Below are positions 15,036 to 22,849 of a stretch of 27,168 bases of DNA, in pieces. Below the pieces are notes generated by a model. That model did no database searches and was not told the DNA's origin. It saw only the letters and a program-made list of their open reading frames with translations. The stretch comes from JBOGGX01 sp050744245 (GTDB lineage Bacteria > Actinomycetota > Acidimicrobiia > Acidimicrobiales > JBOGGX01). The stretch covers positions 1-27,168 of the forward strand of contig JBOGGX010000173.1 in assembly GCA_050744245.1 (NCBI GenBank). The letters run 5' to 3'. Each line of letters starts with the position of its first letter. The stretch's first letter is position 1. The position numbers and the translations under genes are program-made.

Positions 15036-15866
15036 GTGCGGGATCGTCGGCGATGTGCGGCGTGCGGGGTGGGGCCGCCGGTCGACGCGACCACCACGAC
15101 CGAGCGGACGACGGCCAGCTCCCGCCCGAGGAACACGTCGACCACCCCGCCGGTGCGCAGCTTCGAGCCGACCATCCCCTTGGCGCCCGGACTGCGGCTG
15201 CTCGGTTGGATCTCGTCCGGCTGGGGCGAGGTGCTCGACCCGGCCACCGGGCTCGTCACGCCGACCCGCCTCGCCGCCGAGACGTTCGAAATCTATCCCT
15301 CCGACATCGCCGAGCGGGTGTGGATCGGGCGCTGGGCCGAGACCGCCAGCTTTGCCGAGGTCGACCTGGCCACGGGCGAGGAGCTCGGCCCGGCCACGCG
15401 CCCGGGCGGCGCCTACCCGGCGGGGGCGGTCGACGGTGGGCTCGTCGTCCAGGCGCCGGACGGGCTCGACCTGTTCCGGCGGGGCGCGGACCGGTTCGAG
15501 TGGATCGTGAACGGGCAGCACGTTGCCTCCTCCGGACATTGGCTGGCCTATCGCAGCTGCGACGAGCTCCTGCGGTGCCCGATCTCGGTGCGCGACCTCG
15601 ACGAAGGCACCGACACCGAGATGGAAATTTCGAGCGGTGAGATCAGCGAGTTCTTCTCGTTCTCGTTCGATGCGAGGCTGTCGCCCGACGGCCGGTGGCT
15701 TGCGGTCGCGAGCGAGCAGGGTCGGCGGGTCGATGTCTTCGACGTGGCGACAAGCCGATCGATGTCCGTGAGTCGCGGGCCGTCGAGGATGACGGGGTTC
15801 GCCCAGGTGGTGTGGACGCCGGAGGCGGCGTGGCTGCTGTGGCCCGAGCCCCCGGCGGCCGGCTAG
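15036..15866 (+). CDS. shortened paralogue of the next gene: propeller-like protein lacking zinc-ribbon half and membrane helix
   Basis: This 276-residue protein is a paralogue of the gene at 15913. Both begin Val-Arg-Asp-Arg-Arg-Arg-Cys-Ala-x-Cys and share TIPL...LLGW..SGWGEVLDPATG, PSDIA.RVW, VDGGLVVQAPDGL, VNG..VAS and LSPDGRWLAV. Relative to that gene it lacks 195 bases (the second CxxC and the transmembrane helix), a further 123 bases (about one propeller blade) and about 30 C-terminal residues. The internal losses are multiples of three. The result is a probably soluble protein with only half a zinc ribbon. It may be a decaying duplicate or a cytoplasmic variant. The reading frame is intact and codon bias normal. 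Confidence 0.7.
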   Translation: MRDRRRCAACGVGPPVDATTTTERTTASSRPRNTSTTPPVRSFEPTIPLAPGLRLLGWISSGWGEVLDPATGLVTPTRLAAETFEIYPSDIAERVWIGRWAETASFAEVDLATGEELGPATRPGGAYPAGAVDGGLVVQAPDGLDLFRRGADRFEWIVNGQHVASSGHWLAYRSCDELLRCPISVRDLDEGTDTEMEISSGEISEFFSFSFDARLSPDGRWLAVASEQGRRVDVFDVATSRSMSVSRGPSRMTGFAQVVWTPEAAWLLWPEPPAAG

Positions 15867-15898
15867 CCCGAGCGCCCGGCCTCCGCGCCGCCGCGCCG

Positions 15899-15904
15899 TA
15901 AGGT
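15899..15904 (+). promoter_or_regulatory. -10 box (TAAGGT) of propeller-like paralogue 2, leaderless
   Basis: TAAGGT ends 8 bases before GTG 15913. The matching layout in paralogue 1 supports both the promoter and the start choice. Confidence 0.55.
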
Positions 15905-15912
15905 TGGCCCTG

Positions 15913-17151
15913 GTGCGTGATCGTCGGCGCTGTGCCGGGTGTGGCGTCGGGCGGCCCGTCGACTCGGCCCGCTGCCCGACCTGCGGCCATACCGAGGGCG
16001 AACCGGTGGTGGCCGCGGCCGAGGCCTCGGCTCGTGGCCCGCGGGGGCGGCGCACGATCCTCGTGACCGTCGCCGCGATGCTGGCGCTGGTCGGGGTGCT
16101 TGCCGTCGTCGACCAGCGCACGAGACCAGACGGCGAGGGGTCCGCGGGCGCGGCCGACCCGACGACCACGACCGAGCGGGCGACCGCCAGTTCCATCCGC
16201 CTGACCGGGCCGGCCACCCCGCCGTCGCGGACGTTCGTGCCGACCATCCCGCTGCCTTCCGGCGAGCGTCTGCTCGGCTGGCTGGCATCCGGTTGGGGCG
16301 AGGTGCTCGACCCGGCGACGGGGACGATCCTGTCGAGCGAGCTCGCGCCCGGCGCCGGTTCTCTGACGGTCGTGCCCCGCCTCGGAGGTCTCGTGGTGGT
16401 CAACCTGCAAGGGGCCTCGGCCACCTGGGTTCCCGAGCTGCCGTCCGCCGGTCAGCCGACGCCGCTCGCCAACGACGTGAGCGACGTGTTTCCCTCCGAC
16501 ATCGCGTCACGGGTGTGGGTGGTAAGCGGCCGCGGCCCGGCCGGCGTCGTCGAGGTCGATCTGACGACCGGCGAGACGTTCGAGCCGACCGAGCTTCCGG
16601 TCGGCGCCTTCCCGATGGGACCGATCGACGGCGGCCTGGTCGTGCAGGCGCCGGACGGGCTCTACGCCCATCGGCGGGGGAGCGCCCGGTTCGAGCGGAT
16701 CGTCAACGGCCCCTACGTGGCGTCGGCCGGGCGGTTCGTGGCCTATCAGGCGTGCGACGAGCGGCTGCTGTGCCCGGTGTTCGTGCGCGACCTCGCCAAC
16801 GGGTCCGACATCGCGATCGAGGCGTCGGCCGAGGCCGGGTACGTCGTGGACGGCGCCCTGTCGCCCGATGGTCGCTGGCTGGCGGTCGTCCGTCAGGACC
16901 CGTCGAGGGCGTGGCGGATCACCGTCTTCGAGGTCGCCACCGGAAGGTCGCTGCCGGTGAGCTCGGGCCCGGCCCGTTCGAGTGGGTTCATCCGGCCGAC
17001 CTGGACCCCGGACGGCGAGTGGCTCGTCTGGCCGGAGTTCCCGGGCGTGCGCGGCTTCCACCCGGCCGACAACACGGCGGCCATCGTCGACTCGAACGGC
17101 GCCGCGTACCAGGGCGTCGCCGTCCTCGGACCACGAAGCGCCCCGTCATGA
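15913..17151 (+). CDS. membrane-anchored zinc-ribbon protein with WD40/TolB-like propeller domain
   Basis: This 412-residue protein has an N-terminal zinc ribbon (C7-x2-C10 and C21-x2-C24), a basic stretch, one transmembrane helix (about 48-66), a Thr/Ser/Pro-rich stalk, and an extracytoplasmic domain with repeated blade-like units (GLVVQAPDGLYAHRR, LSPDGRWLAVVRQ, VFEVATGRSLPV, WTPDGEWLVWPE). These resemble PD40/WD40-like beta-propeller repeats. Topology is N-in, so the zinc ribbon is cytoplasmic and the propeller outside. Four cysteines in the outer domain come as two pairs (YQACDERLLCPV). No specific function is known. The stop overlaps the ATG of the BtuF-like gene (ATGA), implying coupled translation. 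Confidence 0.78.
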   Translation: MRDRRRCAGCGVGRPVDSARCPTCGHTEGEPVVAAAEASARGPRGRRTILVTVAAMLALVGVLAVVDQRTRPDGEGSAGAADPTTTTERATASSIRLTGPATPPSRTFVPTIPLPSGERLLGWLASGWGEVLDPATGTILSSELAPGAGSLTVVPRLGGLVVVNLQGASATWVPELPSAGQPTPLANDVSDVFPSDIASRVWVVSGRGPAGVVEVDLTTGETFEPTELPVGAFPMGPIDGGLVVQAPDGLYAHRRGSARFERIVNGPYVASAGRFVAYQACDERLLCPVFVRDLANGSDIAIEASAEAGYVVDGALSPDGRWLAVVRQDPSRAWRITVFEVATGRSLPVSSGPARSSGFIRPTWTPDGEWLVWPEFPGVRGFHPADNTAAIVDSNGAAYQGVAVLGPRSAPS

Positions 17152-18026
17152 GGATCGTCTCGCTGGTTCCTGCCGCCACCGAGATCGTGTGGGCCCTCGG
17201 CGTCGGTGATCGGCTCGTGGGCCGGTCCCACGAGTGCGATTACCCCGCCGAGGCGACAACGCGGCCGGCGGTCACCCGTTCAGTGGTCGACCCGGAGGCC
17301 GACGCGGCCGACATCGACCGGACGGTCAGGGAGTTGGCGTCGGAGGGCCGACCGGTGTACGAGGTCGACGCCGGGCTACTCGGCGAGCTCGGGCCCGACC
17401 TCGTCATCACCCAAGGCGCCTGTGACGTGTGCGCCGTGCCCGACAGCATCGCCCGCCAGGTGGCGGCCGACGTGGTGCCCAAGGCCGAGGTCCTCTCGCT
17501 CTCGCCGGTTCGCCTGGCCGACGTGGCCGGCGACATCCAGCGGGTGGGCCGGGCCTGCGCCGTCACCGAAGCGGCCGACCGACTCCAGCAGGAGCTGGCC
17601 CGGCGGTTCGAGGCGGCCGCCGTTCCCGTGCCGTCGCCGCTCCGGGTCGCCCTCCTCGAATGGCTCGACCCGCCGATGCTCGCCGGGCACTGGACCCCCG
17701 AGGTGGTCGCCGCCGCCGGCTGCATCGCCAGCGGACCACCAGCGGGCGCCGCCTCGGTCACCGCCGCCTGGGAGCAGGTCGACGACCTCGAGGCCGACGC
17801 CATCGTGGTCGCGCCCTGCGGCTTCGATCTGGCCAGAACCCGGCGCGAGGCGGGCGCCCACTACGACCGCCTGTGGGGCGCTGCCCCCCGGGTCCTCCTG
17901 GCCGACGGCAACGCCTACTTCAACCGGCCCGGTCCTCGCCTGGTCGTCGGCACCGAGGCCATCGCGGCCTGGCTCAACGGGCGGCCGCTCCCAGAGGGCT
18001 TCGAACCGCTCGAGGACTGGCTCTAA
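17148..18026 (+). CDS. BtuF-like cobalamin-binding/ABC substrate-binding fold protein without signal peptide
   Basis: This 292-residue protein is a Peripla_BP_2 (BtuF/FhuD-type) fold. It starts at once with RIVSLVPAATEIVWALGVGD, then SHECDYP, VDAGLLGELGPDLVIT, QGACDVCAVP and a C-terminal lobe ending ADGNAYFNRPGPRLVVGTE. The HECDYP and CDVCAV cysteine motifs mark the subgroup often labelled cobalamin-binding protein. No signal peptide or lipobox is present, so it should be cytoplasmic, unlike a transporter component. The ligand could be a corrinoid or metal chelate. It is translationally coupled to the upstream propeller protein, and its last 53 bases overlap the 3' end of cobA on the other strand. 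Confidence 0.82.
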   Translation: MRIVSLVPAATEIVWALGVGDRLVGRSHECDYPAEATTRPAVTRSVVDPEADAADIDRTVRELASEGRPVYEVDAGLLGELGPDLVITQGACDVCAVPDSIARQVAADVVPKAEVLSLSPVRLADVAGDIQRVGRACAVTEAADRLQQELARRFEAAAVPVPSPLRVALLEWLDPPMLAGHWTPEVVAAAGCIASGPPAGAASVTAAWEQVDDLEADAIVVAPCGFDLARTRREAGAHYDRLWGAAPRVLLADGNAYFNRPGPRLVVGTEAIAAWLNGRPLPEGFEPLEDWL

Positions 18027-18732
18027 GACGGGGGGCGCGCAGGTCGAGCCGGGCGACCGAGCCGATGACGATCGTGGCCGGGTTGGCCACGTCGACCCGG
18101 CCCAGCCGGGCCAGGTCGGTGCGGACGGTGCGTTGCCGCTCGTGGGTGCCCCACTCGACCGCGGTCGCGGGCGTGTCGGGCGCCAGCCCGCCCGCGATCA
18201 GGCGGCGGGCGATCTCGCCCCGGGTGGCCACGCCCATGAGGACGACGATCGTGCCGCCGACCCGGGCCAGCGCCTCCCACTCGACGTCGGGGGCGCCCGG
18301 CTGGCGGTGGCCGGTGACCACGGTGAACGAGGCGGCCAGCCCCCGGTGGGTGACGGGAATGCCGGCCGCGGCCGGGACCGACGTCACCGAGGACAGGCCG
18401 GGCACGACCTCGTACGCGATGCCGGCGTCGGCCAGCGCGACCGCCTCCTCGCCGCCCCTCCCGAACACGAACGGGTCGCCCCCCTTGAGCCGCACCACCG
18501 TGTCCCGATCGGCCCGCGAGACCAGCAGCCGGTTGATGTCGTCCTGGCGGCATGATTGGCCCGGGAACTTCCCGACGGCGATGAGCTCGGCACCGGGACC
18601 CACGAGGTCGAGCAGCCGCAGGTCGATCAGCCGGTCGTAGACCACGACGTCGGCGCCGGCCAGCAGGCGGGCGGCCCTGATCGTGAGCAGGTCAGGGTCG
18701 CCGGGCCCGGCCCCAACCAAGAACACCGTCAT
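17974..18732 (-). CDS. cobA: uroporphyrinogen-III C-methyltransferase (SUMT)
   Basis: This 252-residue enzyme methylates uroporphyrinogen III at C2 and C7 with S-adenosylmethionine to give precorrin-2, the entry to siroheme and cobalamin. Family blocks are clear: VGAGPGDPDLLTIRAARLL at the start, VYDRL, GKFPGQSCRQDDIN, VVRLKGGDPFVFGRGGEEA, YEVVPGLSSVTSVPAAAGIPVTHRG and TIVVLMGV. ATG 18732 overlaps the stop of the upstream dehydrogenase gene (ATGA). As last gene of the cysI-cysH-met8-cobA operon, its main job is probably siroheme supply for the sulfite reductase. Its C-terminal tail, rich in Arg and Ala, overlaps the convergent BtuF-like gene by 53 bases. Confidence 0.95.
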   Translation of the reverse strand: MTVFLVGAGPGDPDLLTIRAARLLAGADVVVYDRLIDLRLLDLVGPGAELIAVGKFPGQSCRQDDINRLLVSRADRDTVVRLKGGDPFVFGRGGEEAVALADAGIAYEVVPGLSSVTSVPAAAGIPVTHRGLAASFTVVTGHRQPGAPDVEWEALARVGGTIVVLMGVATRGEIARRLIAGGLAPDTPATAVEWGTHERQRTVRTDLARLGRVDVANPATIVIGSVARLDLRAPRLRASPRAVRSPLGAAAR

Positions 18733-19292
18733 TGGGCCAGCTCCTCGATGATCGGCTTCCAGTCCATTCCCTCGGTGGTCTCGCCCGCGGCGTGGATGGC
18801 GTCGCGCCTGGCCGACAGCCGGCGGGCCACGGTGCCGACGTCGTCGCCGACGGTCTGGGCCAGCCGGTCGCGCAGCCAGGTGGCCAGGGCCGGGCTGTGG
18901 CCGGCGGTCGACACCGTCACCACCACCGGCTCCCGCCGGAGCACGGCGGGCAGGATGAACGAGCACCGGGCCGGGTCGTCGGCGCTGTTGACCCAGACGC
19001 CGGCGTGCTCGGCGTCGGCGAAGACGGCCCCGTCGACCTCCTGGTCGCCCGTCGCCGTGATCACCAGCAGGAAGCCCCGCAGATCGCCGGGCCGGTAGGG
19101 CCGGCGCACGACGACGACGTCGGGCTGGGCGGTGATGTCGTCGACCACGTCGGGGGCGATGACCGTGACCCGGGCGCCGCAGGCGACCAGTCCATCGACC
19201 TTGCGGGCCGCGATGCAACCGCCGCCGACGACCAGGCAGGGGCGGCCGGCGACGACCAGGCCGACCGGGTAGACGGGGGCGTCAACCGGCAC
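18729..19292 (-). CDS. precorrin-2 dehydrogenase / siroheme synthase N-terminal domain (Met8/CysG-N type)
   Basis: The 187-residue protein begins PVYPVGLVVAGRPCLVVGGG with an NAD-binding GGGxxAxRK loop (GGGCIAARKVDGLVACGA). VWVNSADDPARCSFILPAVLRREPVVVTVSTAGHSP carries the conserved Asp pair needed for dehydrogenation and, in bifunctional members, ferrochelation. It oxidises precorrin-2 to sirohydrochlorin and may insert iron to make siroheme; no separate chelatase is in the window. GTG 19292 is used; it overlaps cysH by 11 bases, and the stop overlaps cobA (ATGA). Together with cobA it replaces the fused CysG of enterobacteria. Confidence 0.92.
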   Translation of the reverse strand: MPVDAPVYPVGLVVAGRPCLVVGGGCIAARKVDGLVACGARVTVIAPDVVDDITAQPDVVVVRRPYRPGDLRGFLLVITATGDQEVDGAVFADAEHAGVWVNSADDPARCSFILPAVLRREPVVVTVSTAGHSPALATWLRDRLAQTVGDDVGTVARRLSARRDAIHAAGETTEGMDWKPIIEELAQ

Positions 19293-19980
19293 GGCGCCGC
19301 AACCGGGGCAGGTGGAGGCCGCACTCGGTCTTGTCGCGGCCGGCCCAGCGCCCGGCTCTCGGGTCGGCGCCGTCCGGCACCGGCCGGGTGCAGGGCCAGC
19401 AGCCGATCGACGGGTAGCCGGCCGCCACCAACGGGTTGACCGGGATGTCGTGCTCGGCGATGTAGGCGTCGACGTCGGCGTCGGTCCAGGCGGCCAGCGG
19501 GTTGACCTTGACCAGGCCGCGGTGGTCGATGTCGACGGCGCGGACCTCGGCCCGGCCCCGGCCGTCGGCCCGCCGCAGCCCGGTCATCCAGGCCTGGCGC
19601 TCGACGAGCAGCTCCTCGAGGGGCGCCACCTTGCGCACCGCGCAGCACCCATCGGGATCGGGTCGCCAGCGGCCGTCGGAGGACAGCCCGGCCGACACGA
19701 CGTTGAGGTTCAGGTCGTACCGCCGGGTGACCTCGGCGAGGGTGGCCAGGGTCTCGGGGAAGTGGTAGCCGGTGTCCACGAACACCACCTCGATGCCGGG
19801 CTCGACCCTGGTGGCCACGTCGACGAGGACGGCGTCGGTCATCGACGTGGTCAGCACCAGCCCGTCGCCGAAGGCGCCGACCGCCCAGGCGACGATCCCG
19901 CCCGCCGGCGCGCCTTCGAGGTCTCGGTCGACCTTGGCGATGTCGACGTCGAGGTCGTCGAGCACCCGGGCGACACTCAT
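19282..19980 (-). CDS. cysH: assimilatory adenylyl-sulfate (APS) reductase, 4Fe-4S type
   Basis: This 232-residue enzyme reduces activated sulfate to sulfite with thioredoxin or glutaredoxin. The PP-loop-like start (LVLTTSMTDAVLVDVATRV), VVFVDTGYHFPETL and the sulfate-binding region are typical. The cysteine pairs DGCCAVRK and GCWPCTRPV are the iron-sulfur ligands that mark the APS rather than PAPS type. The C-terminal KTECGLH carries the catalytic cysteine. ATG 19980 overlaps the cysI stop (ATGA). Sulfate activation genes (cysD, cysN) are not in the window. Confidence 0.95.
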   Translation of the reverse strand: MSVARVLDDLDVDIAKVDRDLEGAPAGGIVAWAVGAFGDGLVLTTSMTDAVLVDVATRVEPGIEVVFVDTGYHFPETLATLAEVTRRYDLNLNVVSAGLSSDGRWRPDPDGCCAVRKVAPLEELLVERQAWMTGLRRADGRGRAEVRAVDIDHRGLVKVNPLAAWTDADVDAYIAEHDIPVNPLVAAGYPSIGCWPCTRPVPDGADPRAGRWAGRDKTECGLHLPRLRRRAG

Positions 19981-21716
19981 CGCCGACGTCCCCCGGCCCC
20001 GCCCGCGCCGGCACCGACCAGCACCGGCTCCTCGACCTCGGGGAGCCCCACCCGTGACCAGAAGTCGCCGAACGGCTCGCCGTCGGGCGCCTCCGACCGC
20101 CAGCGCTCGAGCAGAGGCCGCAGCGTGTCGACCACCACCTCGAGCTTGACGTTCTTGGCCAGCCGGCCGGCCAACCGGTCGCCGCTCGGGGCGCCGCCGA
20201 CGTAGACGTCGTACCCGCGCTTGGTGCGGCCGACGACGCCGATCTCGGCCGTGTAGGGCCGGGCGCAGCCGTTGGGGCAGCCGGTCATCCGCACGTCGAT
20301 CGGCAGGTGGTCGAGCCCCAGCCCGGCCAGGGCCAGCTCGAGCTGGTCGACGACCTCGGGCATGACCCGCTCGGCCTCGGCCAGCGCCTGCCCGCATGTG
20401 GGCAGGGCCGGGCAGGCCAGGGCCAGGCGGCGCACCGGCGTGAGGTCGGTGGCCAGGGGCGATCCGGCCCGGCGGAAGATGGCTTCGACCGCGCCGCGGT
20501 CGGCCGGGTCGAGCCCGGTGAGCAGGACGTCCTGCCGGGCGGTGAAGCGGATGCCCGGACGGAAGCGGGCGACCACCTCGCGCAGCGCCGTCCGCTGCCG
20601 CCCGTGCTCGGTGTCGCGGATGCGGCCGTTGGCCACGGGCACGCCGAGGAACAGCGGCCCGTCGGCCTGCTCGTGCCAGCCCAGGTGGTCGGGCGATCCC
20701 CGCCACGGAGCGAAGGTGCCCGGCGGATGGAGCGGGACGTCGACCCGCCGGGCCACCTCGGCGGTGAACCAGTCAAGTCCGCGCTCGTCGATGACGTATT
20801 TGAGCCGGGCCCGCCGGCGGTCCTTGCGGTTGCCGAAGTCGCGGTGGACGCCGACCACGGCCTCGGCCACCTCGGGCAGGGCCGCGGCCGGGATCCAGGC
20901 GAAGGCGTCGGCCAGCCTGGGGAAGGTGTCCTCGTCGGCGTGGCTCTGGCCCAGCCCGCCGCCCGCGAACACGACGAACCCGGGTTTGCCGGACGGGCCG
21001 TCGGCCGGGACCGCGCCGAAGTCCTGGGTGAGGACGTCGATGCAGTTGTCGCCCGGCCAGGCGATGCCGATCTTGAACTTCCTGGGCAGGTAGGTGGCGC
21101 CGTACAGCGGCTCGACGGCGGCGGCGGCGGCGGGCGGCTGGGCGGTGGCCGCCCGCTCGCCGTCGATCCACAGCTCCCAGTAGGCCTCGGTCTGGGGGAG
21201 CAGCCGCCGGGTCAGCGTGGTGGCCGCGTCGAGCAGCTCGTCCTGGCGACCGTCGGGCAGCGGCGCCGGGCAGCACACCACGTTGCGCACCACGTCGCCG
21301 CACGCCCCGAAGGTGGTGAGATGGGCCCGGTTGACCGCGGCGACCAGCCCGGCGAGGTCGGCCTTGTGCACGAAGTGGTACTGGATGTCCTGGCGGGTGG
21401 TCACCCGCAGCGTGCCGTCGGCCACCTCGTCGGCCAGCCGGTCGAGGGCCAGGTACTGGTCGGCGTCGACCGCCCCGCCCGGGATCTTGGTGCGGATCAT
21501 GCACCGGTAGGAGAGGCCGAGGCCCTTGAGCTTGCGCTCGCGGCGGACGTCGCGGTCGTCCTGCTGGTAGATGCCGTGGAACTTGAGGAGGGCGGCGCCG
21601 TCGTTGGTGAAGGCGTCGTCGGCTGCGCCCAGCTCGGCCGGCAGGTCGCCACGGAGGTGGCGGCTGGCCTCCTTGGTGGCTTCGACCGCGGAACGATCCG
21701 GCGGATCCGTGGGCAT
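19977..21716 (-). CDS. cysI: sulfite reductase hemoprotein (siroheme/4Fe-4S, CysI type)
   Basis: This 579-residue protein reduces sulfite to sulfide with six electrons. It follows the E. coli CysI pattern along its length: LLKFHGIYQQDDRDVRRER, the substrate-side arginines in MIRTKIPGG and RVTTRQDIQYH, TYLPRKFKIGI, GGGLGQSHADEDTF and HRDFGNRKDRRRARLKY. The cluster/siroheme cysteines are ACPALPTCGQALAEAE (C-x5-C) and MTGCPNGCARPYTAEIG (C-x3-C). No CysJ flavoprotein gene is near, so the electron donor may be ferredoxin. ATG 21716 lies 6 bases from a TAGCGT -10 box. It is first of four overlapping sulfur/siroheme genes and begins 32 bases after menE. Confidence 0.95.
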   Translation of the reverse strand: MPTDPPDRSAVEATKEASRHLRGDLPAELGAADDAFTNDGAALLKFHGIYQQDDRDVRRERKLKGLGLSYRCMIRTKIPGGAVDADQYLALDRLADEVADGTLRVTTRQDIQYHFVHKADLAGLVAAVNRAHLTTFGACGDVVRNVVCCPAPLPDGRQDELLDAATTLTRRLLPQTEAYWELWIDGERAATAQPPAAAAAVEPLYGATYLPRKFKIGIAWPGDNCIDVLTQDFGAVPADGPSGKPGFVVFAGGGLGQSHADEDTFPRLADAFAWIPAAALPEVAEAVVGVHRDFGNRKDRRRARLKYVIDERGLDWFTAEVARRVDVPLHPPGTFAPWRGSPDHLGWHEQADGPLFLGVPVANGRIRDTEHGRQRTALREVVARFRPGIRFTARQDVLLTGLDPADRGAVEAIFRRAGSPLATDLTPVRRLALACPALPTCGQALAEAERVMPEVVDQLELALAGLGLDHLPIDVRMTGCPNGCARPYTAEIGVVGRTKRGYDVYVGGAPSGDRLAGRLAKNVKLEVVVDTLRPLLERWRSEAPDGEPFGDFWSRVGLPEVEEPVLVGAGAGGAGGRRR

Positions 21717-21722
21717 CGGCCC

Positions 21723-21752
21723 ACGCTACCGAAACCCGACTAATCCAATCAA
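21723..21752 (-). promoter_or_regulatory. cysI operon promoter (TTGATT - 18 bp - TAGCGT), leaderless
   Basis: On the minus strand TTGATT (21747-21752) and TAGCGT (21723-21728) are 18 bases apart, and the -10 ends 6 bases before ATG 21716. This is the clearest two-box promoter in the window. It begins within the last codons of menE, so the sulfur genes can be transcribed separately from the upstream operon. Confidence 0.6.
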
Positions 21753-21762
21753 GTTATTCGGG
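21735..21762. promoter_or_regulatory. candidate operator: inverted repeat over the cysI -35 box
   Basis: CCCGACTAA (21735-21743) and TTATTCGGG (21754-21762) are inverted with one mismatch and a 10-base spacer. The -35 box sits in the centre and one arm lies in the last codons of menE. A sulfur-responsive regulator is a natural guess, but none is identified. Confidence 0.45.
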
Positions 21763-22849
21763 AATTTGCCCGGCGGGCCGTACCGAGGGCGGTACGGGGC
21801 AGGGCGGCGGCGTCGACCAGGTCGAGCTCCCTGGGGGCGGCCCACGGCCCCAGGTGCTCCTTGGCCAGGCCGCGCAGGTCGTCGAGCGACGGCGGATCGG
21901 CCGGATCGACGGGTGCCACCAGGGCCACCACCCGCTGGCCCCACTCGGGGTCGTCCCGGCCCACCACCCTGACCGCGTCGACCTTCGGATGCCGACCCAG
22001 GACGGCCTCGACGCTCGCCGGCCACACGTTGGCGCCTCCGGTGATGATCAGGTCGCCGCGGCGCCCGAACACGCGCAGCCGGCCCGCCGCCCCGTCCCAT
22101 GCGCCGAGATCGCCGGTGGGCAGCCAGCCGCCGACCGTCTTGGGGTCGATCCCGTTGCGATAGGCCCGGAGCAGCATGGGGCCCCGGACGAAGATCTCGT
22201 CGGCCTCCGCCGGGCCGGCGCCGACCCGGACCTCCGCCCCGTCGATGGGCACGCCGTCGTACACGACGCCGCTGCCGGTCTCGGTCAGGCCGTAGGTGGC
22301 GATGACGTGGGCCGGGCGGTCCGGCGGCGGGGCCGACCCGCCGAGCAGGATGCGGCGGAACGGGCGCGGGTCGATCCGGCGCAGCATCGTCGGCACCAGC
22401 GAGACCAGGGTGACGTCGCCGGCCGCGACCGCGTTGCGCACCAGGGTCGCATCGAAGCGGGGGTGGACGACGAGACGGGTGCCGGTGAGCAGGGCCCGGG
22501 TGACGACCGAGAGCCCGCCGATGTGGGCCAGCGGCAGGCAGGCCAACCAGGTGTCGGTCCCGGGGTCGACGCCGAGCCCGGCCGACGTGGCCCGGGCCGA
22601 GGCCAGCACGGCGTCGTGGGTGAGCACGACCCCGCGAGGCGCGCCGGTGGTGCCGCTGGTCGCCACGACGAGCGCGTCGCCGTCCTCGACCGGCTCGCCG
22701 GGGGCCATGGCCGTCAGCAGCGCGTCCGCCGCCGGGCGAGGAAGCCGGGGGTCGAGCGGGAACACGGCGTCGCCGTCGTCCCAGGCCCGCCGCAGCCGGT
22801 CGACGAACCCGGCATCGCCCGTAGCCTCGAGCACGACCAGCCGCCTCAC
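21749..22849 (-). CDS. menE: MenE-type acyl-CoA ligase (O-succinylbenzoate-CoA ligase-like), A10 lysine replaced
   Basis: This 366-residue adenylate-forming enzyme is the short length typical of actinobacterial MenE. The ATP loop SGTTGAPRG (65-73), TYGLTETGSG, TGDLGAW and GRRGDLIITGGANVWPASVE are conserved. In menaquinone synthesis MenE activates O-succinylbenzoate with CoA; menA nearby supports this. The C-terminal A10 motif, normally Pro-x4-Gly-Lys, reads LPRTALGTARR, so the catalytic Lys is Thr357 (ACG; AAG would be a one-base change). The enzyme may have lost adenylation, use another lysine, or the base may be an error. Another acyl-CoA ligase function is possible. GTG 22849 overlaps the EspG-like stop (GTGA). 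Confidence 0.82.
   Translation of the reverse strand: MRRLVVLEATGDAGFVDRLRRAWDDGDAVFPLDPRLPRPAADALLTAMAPGEPVEDGDALVVATSGTTGAPRGVVLTHDAVLASARATSAGLGVDPGTDTWLACLPLAHIGGLSVVTRALLTGTRLVVHPRFDATLVRNAVAAGDVTLVSLVPTMLRRIDPRPFRRILLGGSAPPPDRPAHVIATYGLTETGSGVVYDGVPIDGAEVRVGAGPAEADEIFVRGPMLLRAYRNGIDPKTVGGWLPTGDLGAWDGAAGRLRVFGRRGDLIITGGANVWPASVEAVLGRHPKVDAVRVVGRDDPEWGQRVVALVAPVDPADPPSLDDLRGLAKEHLGPWAAPRELDLVDAAALPRTALGTARRANSRIT

Noticed and set aside
21717..21790. Riboswitch (SAM or cobalamin) ahead of the sulfite/siroheme operon
   Set aside because: The -10 box lies 6 bases before the start codon, leaving no leader RNA, and menE ends 32 bases upstream.
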